Shown here in pieces: positions 50,789 to 60,400 of a DNA stretch of 64,000 nt. A program made the position numbers and the translations under genes. The notes beneath the pieces were generated by a model, which was not told the origin of the DNA, searched no databases, and worked only from the letters and a program-made list of their open reading frames with translations. Origin of the DNA: Caldilineae bacterium. GTDB taxonomy: Bacteria; Chloroflexota; Anaerolineae; DUEN01. The DNA is taken from the NCBI GenBank assembly GCA_011176545.1, contig DUEN01000103.1, forward strand, positions 1 through 64,000. The letters are read 5' to 3'. Numbering within the stretch: the stretch's first letter is position 1; each line of letters opens with the position of its first letter.

Positions 50789-51738
50789 CTGTGGCGACCG
50801 CGATGAGGCTGACAGACCTTCAGACGGCCCTGCAGCGTGCGGGTCTCACGGCCCAGCGCGGTGTCCCCCTGCGTTTGTATACCTCCTTTCGTATCGGCGG
50901 GCCAGCCGATCTATTGATCACCGTGCACACCATCGATGACTTGGCGCGCGCGCTGATCGCCGCCCACGAGCATGGTGTACCCTGGTGGGTCCTGGGCGGC
51001 GGCACCAATGTTCTGGTGAGTGACGCTGGCGTGCGTGGCCTGACCATCCTCAATCGCTGTCGCCGCGTCGAGATCAGGGCTGACCGCCGGATATATGTGG
51101 AATCGGGCGCGCCGCTGGCCGGGCTGGCACGCGAGACGATCCAGGCCAGCCTCAGCGGGCTGGAGTGGGCGATCGGCGTGCCAGGCACGATAGGCGGCGC
51201 GATCGTCGGAAACGCTGGCGCCCATGGCGGCTGCATCGCGGATCATCTGCACGCCATCGAGATGCTCCATCCCACCGGGGAGCGGGCGGTCTATCCGGCC
51301 GAGGAGTTGGGCCTGAGCTATCGCAGTAGCCGGTTGAAGACGGGAGAGCTGAGGGGCGTCATTCTGAGCGCCACGTTCCAGATGCTCCCCGAGGCGCCTG
51401 AGGTGCTGCGTGAGCGGGCCGAAGCCTACCTGGCTCACCGACGCAAGTCGCAGCCCGTGGACGCCAGCGCTGGTAGCATCTTCCGCAATCCGCCTGGGGA
51501 TTTCGCCGGACGGCTGATTGAAGAGGCCGGATTGAAAGGGGCCCGAGAGGGAGCGGCGCAGATCTCACCCATACATGCGAACTTCATCGTTAACCTAGGC
51601 GGCGCCACCGCGGCCGACGTCATCCGACTCATCAGGAGGGCCCAAAGCGCCGTCTATGAGAGGTTTGGCGTGCGATTGGAGCCGGAGATTCAGATGGTTG
51701 GAGATTGGGGGATAAGAGATTGGGAGATTAGAGATTAG
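50785..51738 (+). CDS. murB: UDP-N-acetylmuramate dehydrogenase MurB
   Basis: A 317-residue FAD enzyme reducing UDP-GlcNAc-enolpyruvate to UDP-MurNAc. FAD-binding motifs are LYTSFRIGGPADLLI and WVLGGGTNVLVSDAG, with GLEWAIGVPGTIGGAIVGNAGAH in two parts (PGTIGGA); the catalytic Ser is in DASAGSIFRNP and the Glu in RLEPEIQMVG. It is the type I/II short form lacking extra C-terminal loops. The final residues (DWGIRDWEIRD) are encoded by the AGATTNG repeat that continues up to the ddl start, so the tail has been shaped by that repeat. Confidence 0.95.
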   Translation: MTVATAMRLTDLQTALQRAGLTAQRGVPLRLYTSFRIGGPADLLITVHTIDDLARALIAAHEHGVPWWVLGGGTNVLVSDAGVRGLTILNRCRRVEIRADRRIYVESGAPLAGLARETIQASLSGLEWAIGVPGTIGGAIVGNAGAHGGCIADHLHAIEMLHPTGERAVYPAEELGLSYRSSRLKTGELRGVILSATFQMLPEAPEVLRERAEAYLAHRRKSQPVDASAGSIFRNPPGDFAGRLIEEAGLKGAREGAAQISPIHANFIVNLGGATAADVIRLIRRAQSAVYERFGVRLEPEIQMVGDWGIRDWEIRD

Positions 51739-51755
51739 AGATTAGGAGATTGGGG
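51699..51755. repeat. AGATTNG low-complexity repeat at the murB-ddl junction
   Basis: About eight degenerate copies of AGATTAG/AGATTGG cover the last codons and stop of murB and end in GGGG directly before ATG 51756 of ddl. The same unit occurs before the HMG-CoA synthase start (30194-30226). Confidence 0.75.
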
Positions 51756-52868
51756 ATGGCGAAGCTGCGGGTGGGGGTGCTTTTCGGTGGACGTTCCGGT
51801 GAACATGAGGTGAGCCTGGCGTCCGCGCGCTCGATCATGGATGCCATGGATCCAGACCGGTATGAGATCGTGCCCATCGGCATCACTCGATCTGGCCGAT
51901 GGATCACATCGCGGCGCTCTCTGGACATGCTTGAGGCGGCCGTGGGCAGCGAGGTCAGCGCCGCGGAGATCGAGGCTAGGCTGGAGGCCGAGGCGAGCCC
52001 GTTCCCAGATCTGGCCGCGCTGGCCGAGCTGGACGTCATCTTCCCTGTGCTGCATGGGCCTTACGGCGAGGACGGCACAGTGCAGGGACTTCTGGAGCTC
52101 ATCGGCGTGCCTTATGTCGGATGCGGGGTCGCCAGCTCAGCCGTGGGCATGGACAAGGCGCTGATGAAGGCCACGTTCGCGGCTTATGGGCTGCCTCAGG
52201 TGCACTATCGAGTGGTCCTGCGTCGGGACTGGGAGGCGGATCCGGATCGCGTGATCCGGGACATAGAAGACGCGCTTCCTTACCCCATGTTCGTGAAGCC
52301 TGCGAATCTGGGATCCAGCGTGGGGATCACCAAGGCCCACAACCGGGATGAGCTGATCGCCGGGCTGTCCGAGGCAGCCCGCTATGACAGGAAGCTCATC
52401 GTCGAGGAGGGGATCGATCGGGCGAGGGAGATCGAGTGTAGCGTCCTGGGGAACGACCAACCCGAGGCATCCCTCCCCGGGGAGATCATCCCCAGCCGGG
52501 AGTTTTACGACTACGCGGCCAAATACCTGGACAACGCCTCCAAATTGCTGATCCCGGCGCCCATCTCGGCGGAGCAGACGCGGTTAGTCCAGGAGCTGGC
52601 CGTAGCCGCCTTCAAGGCGCTGGACGGTGCTGGCATGGCCCGTGTGGATTTCCTGCTCTCTCGAGACGACGGTCGCATTTATGTCAATGAAGTGAACACG
52701 ATCCCAGGGTTCACGAGCATCAGCATGTATCCCAAGCTATGGGAGGCCACCGGGCTGCCCTATCCCCGCCTGATCGATCGTCTGATCGAGCTGGCATTGG
52801 AACGACACGCGGACCGGTCGCGATGCGAGACGGCGGTCGGACCGGCGCGAGATATTGAGCACGCTTGA
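51756..52868 (+). CDS. ddl: D-alanine--D-alanine ligase
   Basis: A 370-residue ATP-grasp enzyme forming the D-Ala-D-Ala dipeptide used by MurF. Motifs are VGVLFGGRSGEHEVSLASA, FPVLHGPYGEDGTVQGLLEL, PYVGCGVASSAVGMDK, FVKPANLGSSVGI, and YVNEVNTIPGFTSISMYPKL. The Tyr in the omega-loop region (EFYDYAAKY) marks the D-Ala-D-Ala type rather than a D-lactate ligase. ATG 51756 lies at the end of the low-complexity repeat, with AGGAG about 10 nt upstream; a TTG two codons earlier is also open. Confidence 0.95.
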   Translation: MAKLRVGVLFGGRSGEHEVSLASARSIMDAMDPDRYEIVPIGITRSGRWITSRRSLDMLEAAVGSEVSAAEIEARLEAEASPFPDLAALAELDVIFPVLHGPYGEDGTVQGLLELIGVPYVGCGVASSAVGMDKALMKATFAAYGLPQVHYRVVLRRDWEADPDRVIRDIEDALPYPMFVKPANLGSSVGITKAHNRDELIAGLSEAARYDRKLIVEEGIDRAREIECSVLGNDQPEASLPGEIIPSREFYDYAAKYLDNASKLLIPAPISAEQTRLVQELAVAAFKALDGAGMARVDFLLSRDDGRIYVNEVNTIPGFTSISMYPKLWEATGLPYPRLIDRLIELALERHADRSRCETAVGPARDIEHA

Positions 52869-52873
52869 CGCCC

Positions 52874-53677
52874 ATGAGCAGACGTCGTCGGCGACGAGCA
52901 TCGATGGTCCTGGTCCATCCGGTCGATGGGAAGCTCCGTGGCCGGCCTATCAACACGCTGGCCCGGCGCCTGGGGCTCCGTCGGCTGATCACGCAGAGCA
53001 GGCAGGCTGGCCGCTTCGTGAGCCTGACCTTGCTGGTCGGGCTGCTCGCGATCCTGGCCGAATGTTTCATGAGCTACTCATTCTTCGTATACGAGGCCGA
53101 TATCCGGGGAAACCATTTACTGTCATACGAAGTGCTATACGAGGCCAGCGGCATCGACGGGTACAGCATCTTTTGGATCGATCCCAAGGCTGTAGAGGCA
53201 TCCCTGGAGGCTCTGCCATACGTCCGAGAGGCCAGAGTACGCAGCTGGCTTCCCAATCGGGTAGAGATCACTATCCAGGAGCGGGAGCCGATGCTCCTGT
53301 GGCGGACCAAGGGCAAGGCATTGTGGGCAGATTGGGATGGCGTGACCATGGAGCCGATCCGGGATCTCCCCGGCCTGATCCGGTTGGAGGATGAATTGGC
53401 GGAGGCCGTGGGGCCGGACGGCCATCTGGATCCGAACATCATCCTGGGAATACGAGGCATTCGTCAGCTCTTGCCGGAAGTGGACCTCTTCTATTACAAT
53501 CGCCTAAATGGGCTGCACTTCACCACCCCCGATGGGGTCGAGGTCCGTCTGGGCGATGGGCAGGATATGGCATACAAGGTCCAGCTCTTCGATGCCATAC
53601 GCCGTCAGGCGAGGATAGAAGGCCGTAGCGTCCATCTGATCGACGTGCGCTACCCAGAGAGCCCATTCATACGATGA
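52874..53677 (+). CDS. ftsQ: Cell division protein FtsQ/DivIB
   Basis: A 267-residue bitopic membrane protein. A strongly basic cytoplasmic N-terminus (MSRRRRRRAS) precedes one membrane segment (LTLLVGLLAILAECFMSYSFF), then a POTRA domain (FVYEADIRGNHLLSYEVLYEAS ... LPYVREARVRSWLPNRVEI, in parts) and the FtsQ beta domain with REPMLLWRTKG. It links FtsL/FtsB to the septal synthase. ATG 52874 is chosen over a TTG at 52865 that overlaps the ddl stop. It is coupled to ftsA by an ATGA overlap. Confidence 0.9.
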   Translation: MSRRRRRRASMVLVHPVDGKLRGRPINTLARRLGLRRLITQSRQAGRFVSLTLLVGLLAILAECFMSYSFFVYEADIRGNHLLSYEVLYEASGIDGYSIFWIDPKAVEASLEALPYVREARVRSWLPNRVEITIQEREPMLLWRTKGKALWADWDGVTMEPIRDLPGLIRLEDELAEAVGPDGHLDPNIILGIRGIRQLLPEVDLFYYNRLNGLHFTTPDGVEVRLGDGQDMAYKVQLFDAIRRQARIEGRSVHLIDVRYPESPFIR

Positions 53678-54888
53678 CTGAGCTGATCGCTGGTCTAGAC
53701 ATCGGTACAACTAAGATCTGCGCCGTGATCGGCGAGGTGGACGAGGAAGACCAGGTGTACATCCTGGGCGTGGGCGAGGTGCCCTCCCGGGGGATGCGCC
53801 GGGGCGTGGTCGTCAACGTCGCCGAGGCCACGGCTGCCATCGGCGAGGCTGTGGAGGAAGCGGAACGCGAGGCTCAGATGCCCATGCAAAGCGCGTATGT
53901 GGGCATCTCCGGCGCGCACATCGCCGCGACGCCCAGCCGCGGCGTGGTGGCCATCGGCCGCGGCCGCAGCATCACCGTCGATGATGTGGAACGGGCCCTG
54001 GAGGCGGCGCGCGCCATCGCGATCCCTCACAATCGGGAGATCATCCATACGCTCGCTCGCTCGTTCACCGTGGATGAGCAAGAGGGCGTGCGGGATCCGA
54101 TCGGCATGGTGGCCTATCGCCTGGAGGTGGACGCTCAGATCATCACCGGCGCCTCCTCGGCGGTACAGAACCTGATCCGCTGCGTGCAGGCGCACGGCAT
54201 CGCCATCGACGATCTGGTGTTACAGCCGCTGGCCTCCGGTACTGCCGTGTTGACCAACGCCGAGCGAGAGATGGGTGTCGCCTTGGCGGACATAGGCGGG
54301 GGGACCACGGATATCGCCATCTTTCTGGAGGGCACGCTCTGGCACACCGTGGTGTTGGACGTGGGGGGCAACCACATGACCCAGGATGTGGCCGTGGGGC
54401 TGCGTGCGCCTTTCGAGACGGCCGAGGAGCTCAAGAAGCGGTACGGGCACGTGCTGCCCGAACGAGTCGCGGCTGATGAGGAGGTCACGGCCTCCCTGTT
54501 CGGCGAGAACGGCGCGCAGTCCGTGTCCCGGCGCTTCCTCTCGCAGATCTTGCAGGCCCGCGTGGAGGAGATTCTGGAGCTCATCTTGCGCGAGGTCAAA
54601 CGATCGGGTTATGATGGGCTACTCCCGGCTGGGGTGGTGCTGACCGGCGGCGTCGCGCAGACCGCCGGGTTACGCGATCTCAGCCGAGATGTGTTACAAT
54701 TGCCTGTACGTATCGGCTTGCCGAACGGGCTGGGTGGGGCCCAGCTGGCTAACCCCGCTTATGCCACGGCTGTCGGCCTGATTCAGTGGGGGCTTCAGCA
54801 GCGGCGGTCTCGCCCCTTGCGGCGGACGGCCACTTCCCCCTTGCTCGAGCGCATCATCGCCTGGCTGCGTACGCTATTGCCTGGCTGA
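53674..54888 (+). CDS. ftsA: Cell division protein FtsA
   Basis: A 404-residue actin-like ATPase that tethers FtsZ to the membrane. The phosphate-1 motif is [16 protein letters not shown], the SHS2/1C domain follows (around residues 85-165), the phosphate-2 motif is [14 protein letters not shown], and [16 protein letters not shown] is the adenosine motif. The C-terminal [15 protein letters not shown] is an amphipathic helix, the membrane-targeting sequence of FtsA. It ends 197 bp before ftsZ. Confidence 0.96.
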   Translation: MTELIAGLDIGTTKICAVIGEVDEEDQVYILGVGEVPSRGMRRGVVVNVAEATAAIGEAVEEAEREAQMPMQSAYVGISGAHIAATPSRGVVAIGRGRSITVDDVERALEAARAIAIPHNREIIHTLARSFTVDEQEGVRDPIGMVAYRLEVDAQIITGASSAVQNLIRCVQAHGIAIDDLVLQPLASGTAVLTNAEREMGVALADIGGGTTDIAIFLEGTLWHTVVLDVGGNHMTQDVAVGLRAPFETAEELKKRYGHVLPERVAADEEVTASLFGENGAQSVSRRFLSQILQARVEEILELILREVKRSGYDGLLPAGVVLTGGVAQTAGLRDLSRDVLQLPVRIGLPNGLGGAQLANPAYATAVGLIQWGLQQRRSRPLRRTATSPLLERIIAWLRTLLPG

Positions 54889-55085
54889 GCTCAGGACGAT
54901 CCGACAGTCGGGGACGCGAGGAATGGCTGGCTGCATCGTCGCACGTCATCCGGCGAAGGGAGGTCCCATTGACTGGCCAAAGCATGCACTGGCACGAAGG
55001 GGAGGTCCTGTCGCGGTCACCGCGCACGGAATATCAAACCAATGGGGGCATGTCCTGCGCCCTGCGCACGGAAAGGAGTGAAGAG

Positions 55086-56159
55086 ATGGCTCGGAGAATG
55101 GAGACGACACACGTGGAGAACCCGGCACAGATCAAAGTCATTGGCGTGGGCGGCGGTGGATCCAACGCCGTGAACCGCATGATCGAGGAAGGCATACAGG
55201 GCGTGGAGTTCATCGCCGTGAACACGGATGCCCAGGCATTGATGTTGTCCAACGCGCCACAACGGCTTCGCATCGGGGACAAGTTGACCAAGGGATTGGG
55301 CGCGGGCGGTGATCCCGAGATCGGCCGCCGGGCAGCCGAGGAGTCCGCGGAGGAGATCAAAAACCTGCTCAAGGGCGCAGATATGGTCTTCGTCACGTGC
55401 GGCTTGGGCGGCGGGACCGGCACGGGGGCCGCGCCGATCATCGCCGAGATATCCAAGGAGCTGGGCGCCCTGACCATCGGGGTCGTCACCCGGCCGTTCA
55501 CTTTCGAGGGCAGCCGGCGACGACAGGTCGCTGAGGAAGGATTGGAACTGCTCAAACAGGCGGTGGACACCCTCATCGCCATCCCCAATGATCGGCTATT
55601 ACAGATCGTGGATAAGAAGGCATCCATCCAGACGGCCTTCCGGGTAGCAGATGATGTCCTGCGCCAGGGCATCCAAGGCATCTCCGAGCTCATCACGGTA
55701 CCTGGCCTCATCAATCTAGACTTCGCCGATGTGCGCGCCATCATGAACGAAGGTGGGTCGGCTTTGATGGCCATCGGGCGGGCTCAAGGCGAGGGGCGCG
55801 CCCAGGAGGCGGCGCAGCAAGCCATCAGCAGCGCGCTGCTGGACGTCACCATCGACGGGGCTCGCGGCATCCTGTTCAACGTCACGGGCGGCAACGACCT
55901 GAGCCTCTTCGAGGTGAACGAGGCGGCCGAGATCATCCGTGCCACCGCGGATCCCGAGGCCAACATCATCTTCGGCGCCGTCATCGATCCCGAGATGCAG
56001 GATGAGATCCGGATCACCGTGATCGCCACCGGCTTCGACACCGCCGCTGAGCAGCGTCAACCTCGTCGCAGCGATGGGAAGACCATCGACTTTCCGGTTC
56101 GCACCTTCGATCGAGACGACCTCGATATCCCTGCCTTTCTACGCCGCGCCCGTGGCTGA
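55086..56159 (+). CDS. ftsZ: Cell division protein FtsZ
   Basis: A 357-residue tubulin-like GTPase that forms the Z-ring. Near the N-terminus is [19 protein letters not shown]; the tubulin signature is [17 protein letters not shown], and the T7 loop [11 protein letters not shown] is complete. A short linker leads to the conserved C-terminal peptide [11 protein letters not shown] that binds FtsA and other partners. ATG 55086 follows AAGGAG at 7 nt. The frame is open upstream to 54786, but that part resembles no FtsZ and lacks a ribosome site. It is the last gene of the dcw cluster. Confidence 0.97.
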   Translation: MARRMETTHVENPAQIKVIGVGGGGSNAVNRMIEEGIQGVEFIAVNTDAQALMLSNAPQRLRIGDKLTKGLGAGGDPEIGRRAAEESAEEIKNLLKGADMVFVTCGLGGGTGTGAAPIIAEISKELGALTIGVVTRPFTFEGSRRRQVAEEGLELLKQAVDTLIAIPNDRLLQIVDKKASIQTAFRVADDVLRQGIQGISELITVPGLINLDFADVRAIMNEGGSALMAIGRAQGEGRAQEAAQQAISSALLDVTIDGARGILFNVTGGNDLSLFEVNEAAEIIRATADPEANIIFGAVIDPEMQDEIRITVIATGFDTAAEQRQPRRSDGKTIDFPVRTFDRDDLDIPAFLRRARG

Positions 56160-56212
56160 TAGGACCGACTCGGGGGCTCAGCAGCCGCCATGCATCGAGG
56201 ATGACCCACATC

Positions 56213-56282
56213 TCACCGCAGAGATGCGGTGAGCGCGAAGGGATACGGTATATCCCGGGCGTTCTCCGTGTCTCTGCGGTGA
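56213..56282. repeat. MITE-like palindromic repeat, copy 4
   Basis: A 70-bp copy with perfect ends, CTCACCGCAGAGA and TCTCTGCGGTGAG. It lies 53 bp after ftsZ in the 650-bp space before nrdR and could also form a terminator-like hairpin. Confidence 0.75.
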
Positions 56283-56521
56283 GGGAAATATGGCCAAACA
56301 TACACGCGATGCGTGGGCCATCATCGACTCATCGAAGGGATATTCAGCATAGCTCATCTTGCCATCTCAAAGTGACCTGCGCTCTCAGAGAAGCCATCTC
56401 GTACCATCGCTGAGCCCCCGGGCCTAGCCTCTGACCACAGGTTTAAGCTTAAAATTTTCGTCCGAGAAACCGACGAGGCAGAGGATGTTCTGAAGTATGT
56501 GGTATACTTTTCCTATCGCCT

Positions 56522-56569
56522 CTACTACATATCGTGTTATTATTGTCAATACCACACTATATATAGGGT
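56522..56569. promoter_or_regulatory. Pair of NrdR boxes
   Basis: CTACTACATATCGTGT (56522-56537) and ACACTATATATAGGGT (56554-56569) match the NrdR-box consensus acaCwATATwGtgt type; the second differs at about one position. Their starts are 32 bp apart, the usual distance of about three helical turns. They lie upstream of nrdR and nrdJ and imply autoregulation. Confidence 0.8.
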
Positions 56570-56699
56570 GGTATTCTAAAAATTATCTGACAGCAGATGG
56601 CGCCACGCTGAGCGACACCATGACGAGAGGATTAACCTTTTCTTGCCATGAGGATCATAGTTATGTGAATTCTCGCTGATGAGTGTCGTTCGATGAGGC

Positions 56700-56800
56700 A
56701 GGCTAGGGGAATACGGTAAGATCGGGTGACCGGTACCTTTGAAGGTGCCAGCTCTGACCCTCAGGAAGCCATCCGAGGCGCCCCCAAATCCTGTGACGAG
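56700..56800 (+). promoter_or_regulatory. Possible structured RNA leader before nrdR
   Basis: The segment contains several potential stems, the clearest being GGTACCTT pairing with AAGGTGCC (around 56731-56750), preceded by GGGGAATACGGTAAGATC. The latter recalls part of the cobalamin riboswitch core, which would be attractive before a B12-dependent reductase, but I cannot find a convincing B12 box or the complete fold. Treat as an unproven leader structure. Confidence 0.3.
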
Positions 56801-56808
56801 GGTAGGAT

Positions 56809-57297
56809 ATGCGATGTCCACACTGCGGTGAAAGCGATACGCGAGTGATCGACACTCGGGCCACGGGGAATAGCGTCCGTCGTCGCCGGGAATGCCAGAA
56901 ATGCGGTCAGCGCTTCACCACGTATGAGAACATCGCGCCGACGTTGAACATTATCAAGCGGGATGGCCGGCGCGAGTCTTGGGATCGCCAGAAGGTCCTT
57001 AACGGCATTCGCATCGCCTGTACCAAGAGGCCCGTCGCCATGGCGGACATCGAGGGGCTCGTGGATCAGGTGGAAGAGTACGTGCTGAGCCTAGGACGGG
57101 CGGAGATTCCCAGCAGCGTTGTGGGTGAAAAGGTCTTGGAGGGATTGAAGACGCTAGATCCTGTGGCCTACATTCGCTTTGCCTCAGTGTATCTGGATCT
57201 GCCCGATCTCTACGCCTTACGGGCGGAGATCGATCGCCTTCTGGAGGGGGAGCCTGAGCCGGTCCGGCCATTAGAGCGCCAGGCCGTCGGCGGGTAG
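56809..57297 (+). CDS. nrdR: Transcriptional repressor NrdR
   Basis: A 162-residue repressor of ribonucleotide reductase genes. It starts with a zinc ribbon, MRCPHCGESDTRVIDTR ... CQKCGQRFTTYE (four Cys in two CxxC pairs), followed by an ATP-cone domain (IIKRDGRRESWDRQKVLNGI) that senses dATP/ATP. ATG 56809 has GGGTAGGAT upstream. NrdR boxes at 56522-56569 and the adjacent nrdJ gene complete a self-contained regulatory unit. Confidence 0.96.
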   Translation: MRCPHCGESDTRVIDTRATGNSVRRRRECQKCGQRFTTYENIAPTLNIIKRDGRRESWDRQKVLNGIRIACTKRPVAMADIEGLVDQVEEYVLSLGRAEIPSSVVGEKVLEGLKTLDPVAYIRFASVYLDLPDLYALRAEIDRLLEGEPEPVRPLERQAVGG

Positions 57298-57487
57298 CCG
57301 TCCTCATCGGCACCGCTAGGCGGGTCTGCTACCTCAGCAAAGCAGAATTCCGAACATACTCTTGCTCGGTGGGTTGGGTGGGGCAACCCATCGGACGCAG
57401 GATCATAAACGATCTTTCAACATCAGAGATTTGGGCGCCGCATCTCCTTGGAAAGCCGCGGTGTCCACTTTAGGAGGAGAAGCCAGA

Positions 57488-60400
57488 ATGAGCACCGCCG
57501 ACATCATCAACACGCTCAAAGTGCAAGCTGATCGCCCGGCCAAGGTCGGCCAGTGGAGCGAGGCGGCCCTGCGCGTCTTGAGGGAACGCTACCTGCTCCG
57601 CAACGAGGCCGGGGAGGTCATCGAGACGCCAGAAGACATGTGCTGGCGGGTCGCGATGGCCATCGCTCAGGGCGAGGCGAAGCACGGAGCGGACGAGGCC
57701 ACCGTGCGAGCCTGGGCCGAGCGATTCTATGACCTCATGGTAGAGCGAAAGTTCCTCCCTAATTCCCCCACGATGATGAACGCGGGCAAGGGGAACAACC
57801 TGCAATATTCAGCCTGCTATGTCCTCCCGGTCGGGGACTCGATGGAGGAGATCTTCGACGCGATTAAGAACGCGGCCCTGATCCACAAGTCGGGGGGCGG
57901 GACGGGCTTCGCCTTCAGCCGCCTGCGTCCCGCGGGCAGCCTGGTCCGTTCGTCCGGCGGCAAGGCCAGCGGCCCCGTCAGCTTCCTGCGCGTGTTTAAC
58001 GCGGCCACCGAGGCGGTGAAGCAGGGCGGAACGCGGCGAGGGGCCAACATGGGCATCCTCCGGGTGGACCATCCCGATATCGAGGAGTTCATCACCTGCA
58101 AACTGGATGGCAGCATCACCAACTTTAACATCTCGGTCGCCGCCACGGATGCGTTCATGCGCGCGGTGATGGAGGATACTGAATATGAGATCCTGGCCCA
58201 GCCTGGCTGGCCGGACGGCAAGGGGGGCCGATATCAGGGTGGCGAGGTCATCGGCCGCAAGCGCGCTCGGGATGTCTTCCAGAAGATCGTGGAGGCCGCC
58301 TGGCGCACGGGCGACCCGGGGATGATCTTCATCGATCGCATCAACGCTTCCCCGGCCAACCCCACGCCAGCGCTGGGCCAGATCGAAGCGACCAATCCCT
58401 GCGTGGCCGGCGACACGTGGGTCTTAACGGAATCTGGCCCGCGGCAGGTGCGCGAGCTAGTGGGCAAGCCGTGTCGGGTGATCGTCCAGGGATACGCGTG
58501 GAACACCGGCCCCGAGGGGTTCTTCGCGACGGGCAAGAAGCCGGTGTTGCGCCTGCGGACGAAGGAGGGGCATACCCTTCGTCTGACCGCCAACCACCTG
58601 GTGGCGCGGGTGACGCGACGCACCCGTTGGACGCTGGAGGTGGAGTGGGCCGAGGCTGGGGAGCTGAAGCCCGGTGATGAGATCGTGTTGCACAATCACC
58701 GCAATCTGGAAGGCTGGGAAGGCCCCGGGACGGAGGAGGAGGGCTATCTGATCGGCCTGCTCCTGGGCGATGGCACTTTGAAAAAGGAAGCCGCTGTGCT
58801 CAGCGTATGGGGGGCTGAGGACGAACGAGAGCCCGTGTTGGCCCAGGCGGAGCGTTACATCCGCACATTGCCGCATCGGTCGGATTCCGCTAGATGGCAT
58901 CCGGTGGCCGGACGTGATGAATGGCGGATGGAGTCCACTGCGCTGCGGGATCTGGCCTTCCGCCTGGACATGGGGATTGGGCACAAGTCATGGACGCCGA
59001 CCATCGAGCGTACCTCCAGCAACTTCTATCGCGGCTTTCTGCGCGGCCTGTTCGACGCGGATGGCTCCGTACAGGGCTCCCGAGAGAAGGGCGTATCCAT
59101 CCGCCTCAGCCAGAGCGATCGCAACGTCCTGGAAGGCGTGCAGCGTATGCTGCTCAGGCTGGGGATCCATTCGCACATCTACTCGCGGCGCGAGGCCGGG
59201 GAAGCGTTGCTCCCCGAGGGCCACGATGGCGCGCGCTTCTATCCCACGCAGCCGCAATACGAGCTCATCATCTCGAACGACAACATCCTCCTCTTCGCCG
59301 AGCAGATAGGGTTCACCGATCCGGCGAAGCGAGCGGCGTTGGATCGGCTGTTGAGTGCATACAGGCGCTTGTTGAACCGTGAGCGGTTTATCGCCCGGGT
59401 GGAGGCTGTGGAGCCGGACGGAATCGAAGAGGTGTATGACGTGCGCGTCCCCGGCGTGCACGCCTTTGATGCTAATGGCCTGTATGTGCACAATTGCGGG
59501 GAACAGCCTCTATTGCCGAATGAGGCGTGCAATCTCGGCTCGATCAACCTGCTGCGGTTCGTCAAGCCGGCGGGGCAGAGGGAGAAGCACCAAAACGGTC
59601 ACCAGCCGGAGCGCCATCCCGGGATCGACTGGGAGGAGCTGGAGCGCGTCGTACGCTTGAGCGTGCGCTTCCTGGATGATGTCATCGAGGTGAACCCATA
59701 TCCGCTCCCAGAGGTGCGGAAGGCCGTCGAGGGCAATCGACGCATCGGCCTGGGCGTCATGGGCTGGGCGGACGTGCTCTTCGCCCTGGGCATCCCCTAC
59801 GACAGCGAGGAGGCATTGGAGCTGGCCCACCAGGTGATGGGCTTCATTAATGAGATCGGACATGACGAGTCGGCGCGGCTGGCCGAGGAACGCGGGCCGT
59901 TCCCCAACTGGCCCCAGTCGATCTACGCCGACGATCGTCCGCTGCGTAACGCCACGGTGACGACCATCGCTCCGACGGGCACCATCAGCATCATCGCTGG
60001 CGCGTCCTCCGGCATCGAGCCGCTCTTCGCCCTCGCCTTCTCGCACATCGTGGGCGAACGTCATCTCACCTTCATCGATCCCGTGTTCGAGCAGGTGGCC
60101 CGCGAGCGCGGGTTCTACTCCGAGGAGCTGATGGAAAAGGTCGCGGAGACCGGGACTCTTCAGGGGATCACGGACCTTCCAGAGGATGTGCGGCGGGTCT
60201 TCGTCACCGCCCACGAGATCGCCCCCGAATGGCATGTGAGGATGCAGGCCGCCTTCCAGGCCCACACGGACAACGCGGTGAGTAAGACGATCAATCTGCC
60301 CAACAGTGCGACGATAGAGGATGTTGCCAACGCTTACCTGCTAGCTTACAAGGAAGGATGCCTGGGGATCACGGTGTTCCGGGATGGCTGCAAGGGCACG

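Noticed and set aside
54786-55085. A 100-residue N-terminal extension of FtsZ
   Set aside because: It overlaps the end of ftsA, has no FtsZ similarity, and a good ribosome site precedes ATG 55086.
56700-56800. A firm cobalamin riboswitch call
   Set aside because: Only a short stretch resembles the core; the B12 box and complete fold were not found by eye.
57362-57487. A longer N-terminus of NrdJ
   Set aside because: No ribosome site and no family similarity; AGGAGGAG precedes ATG 57488.
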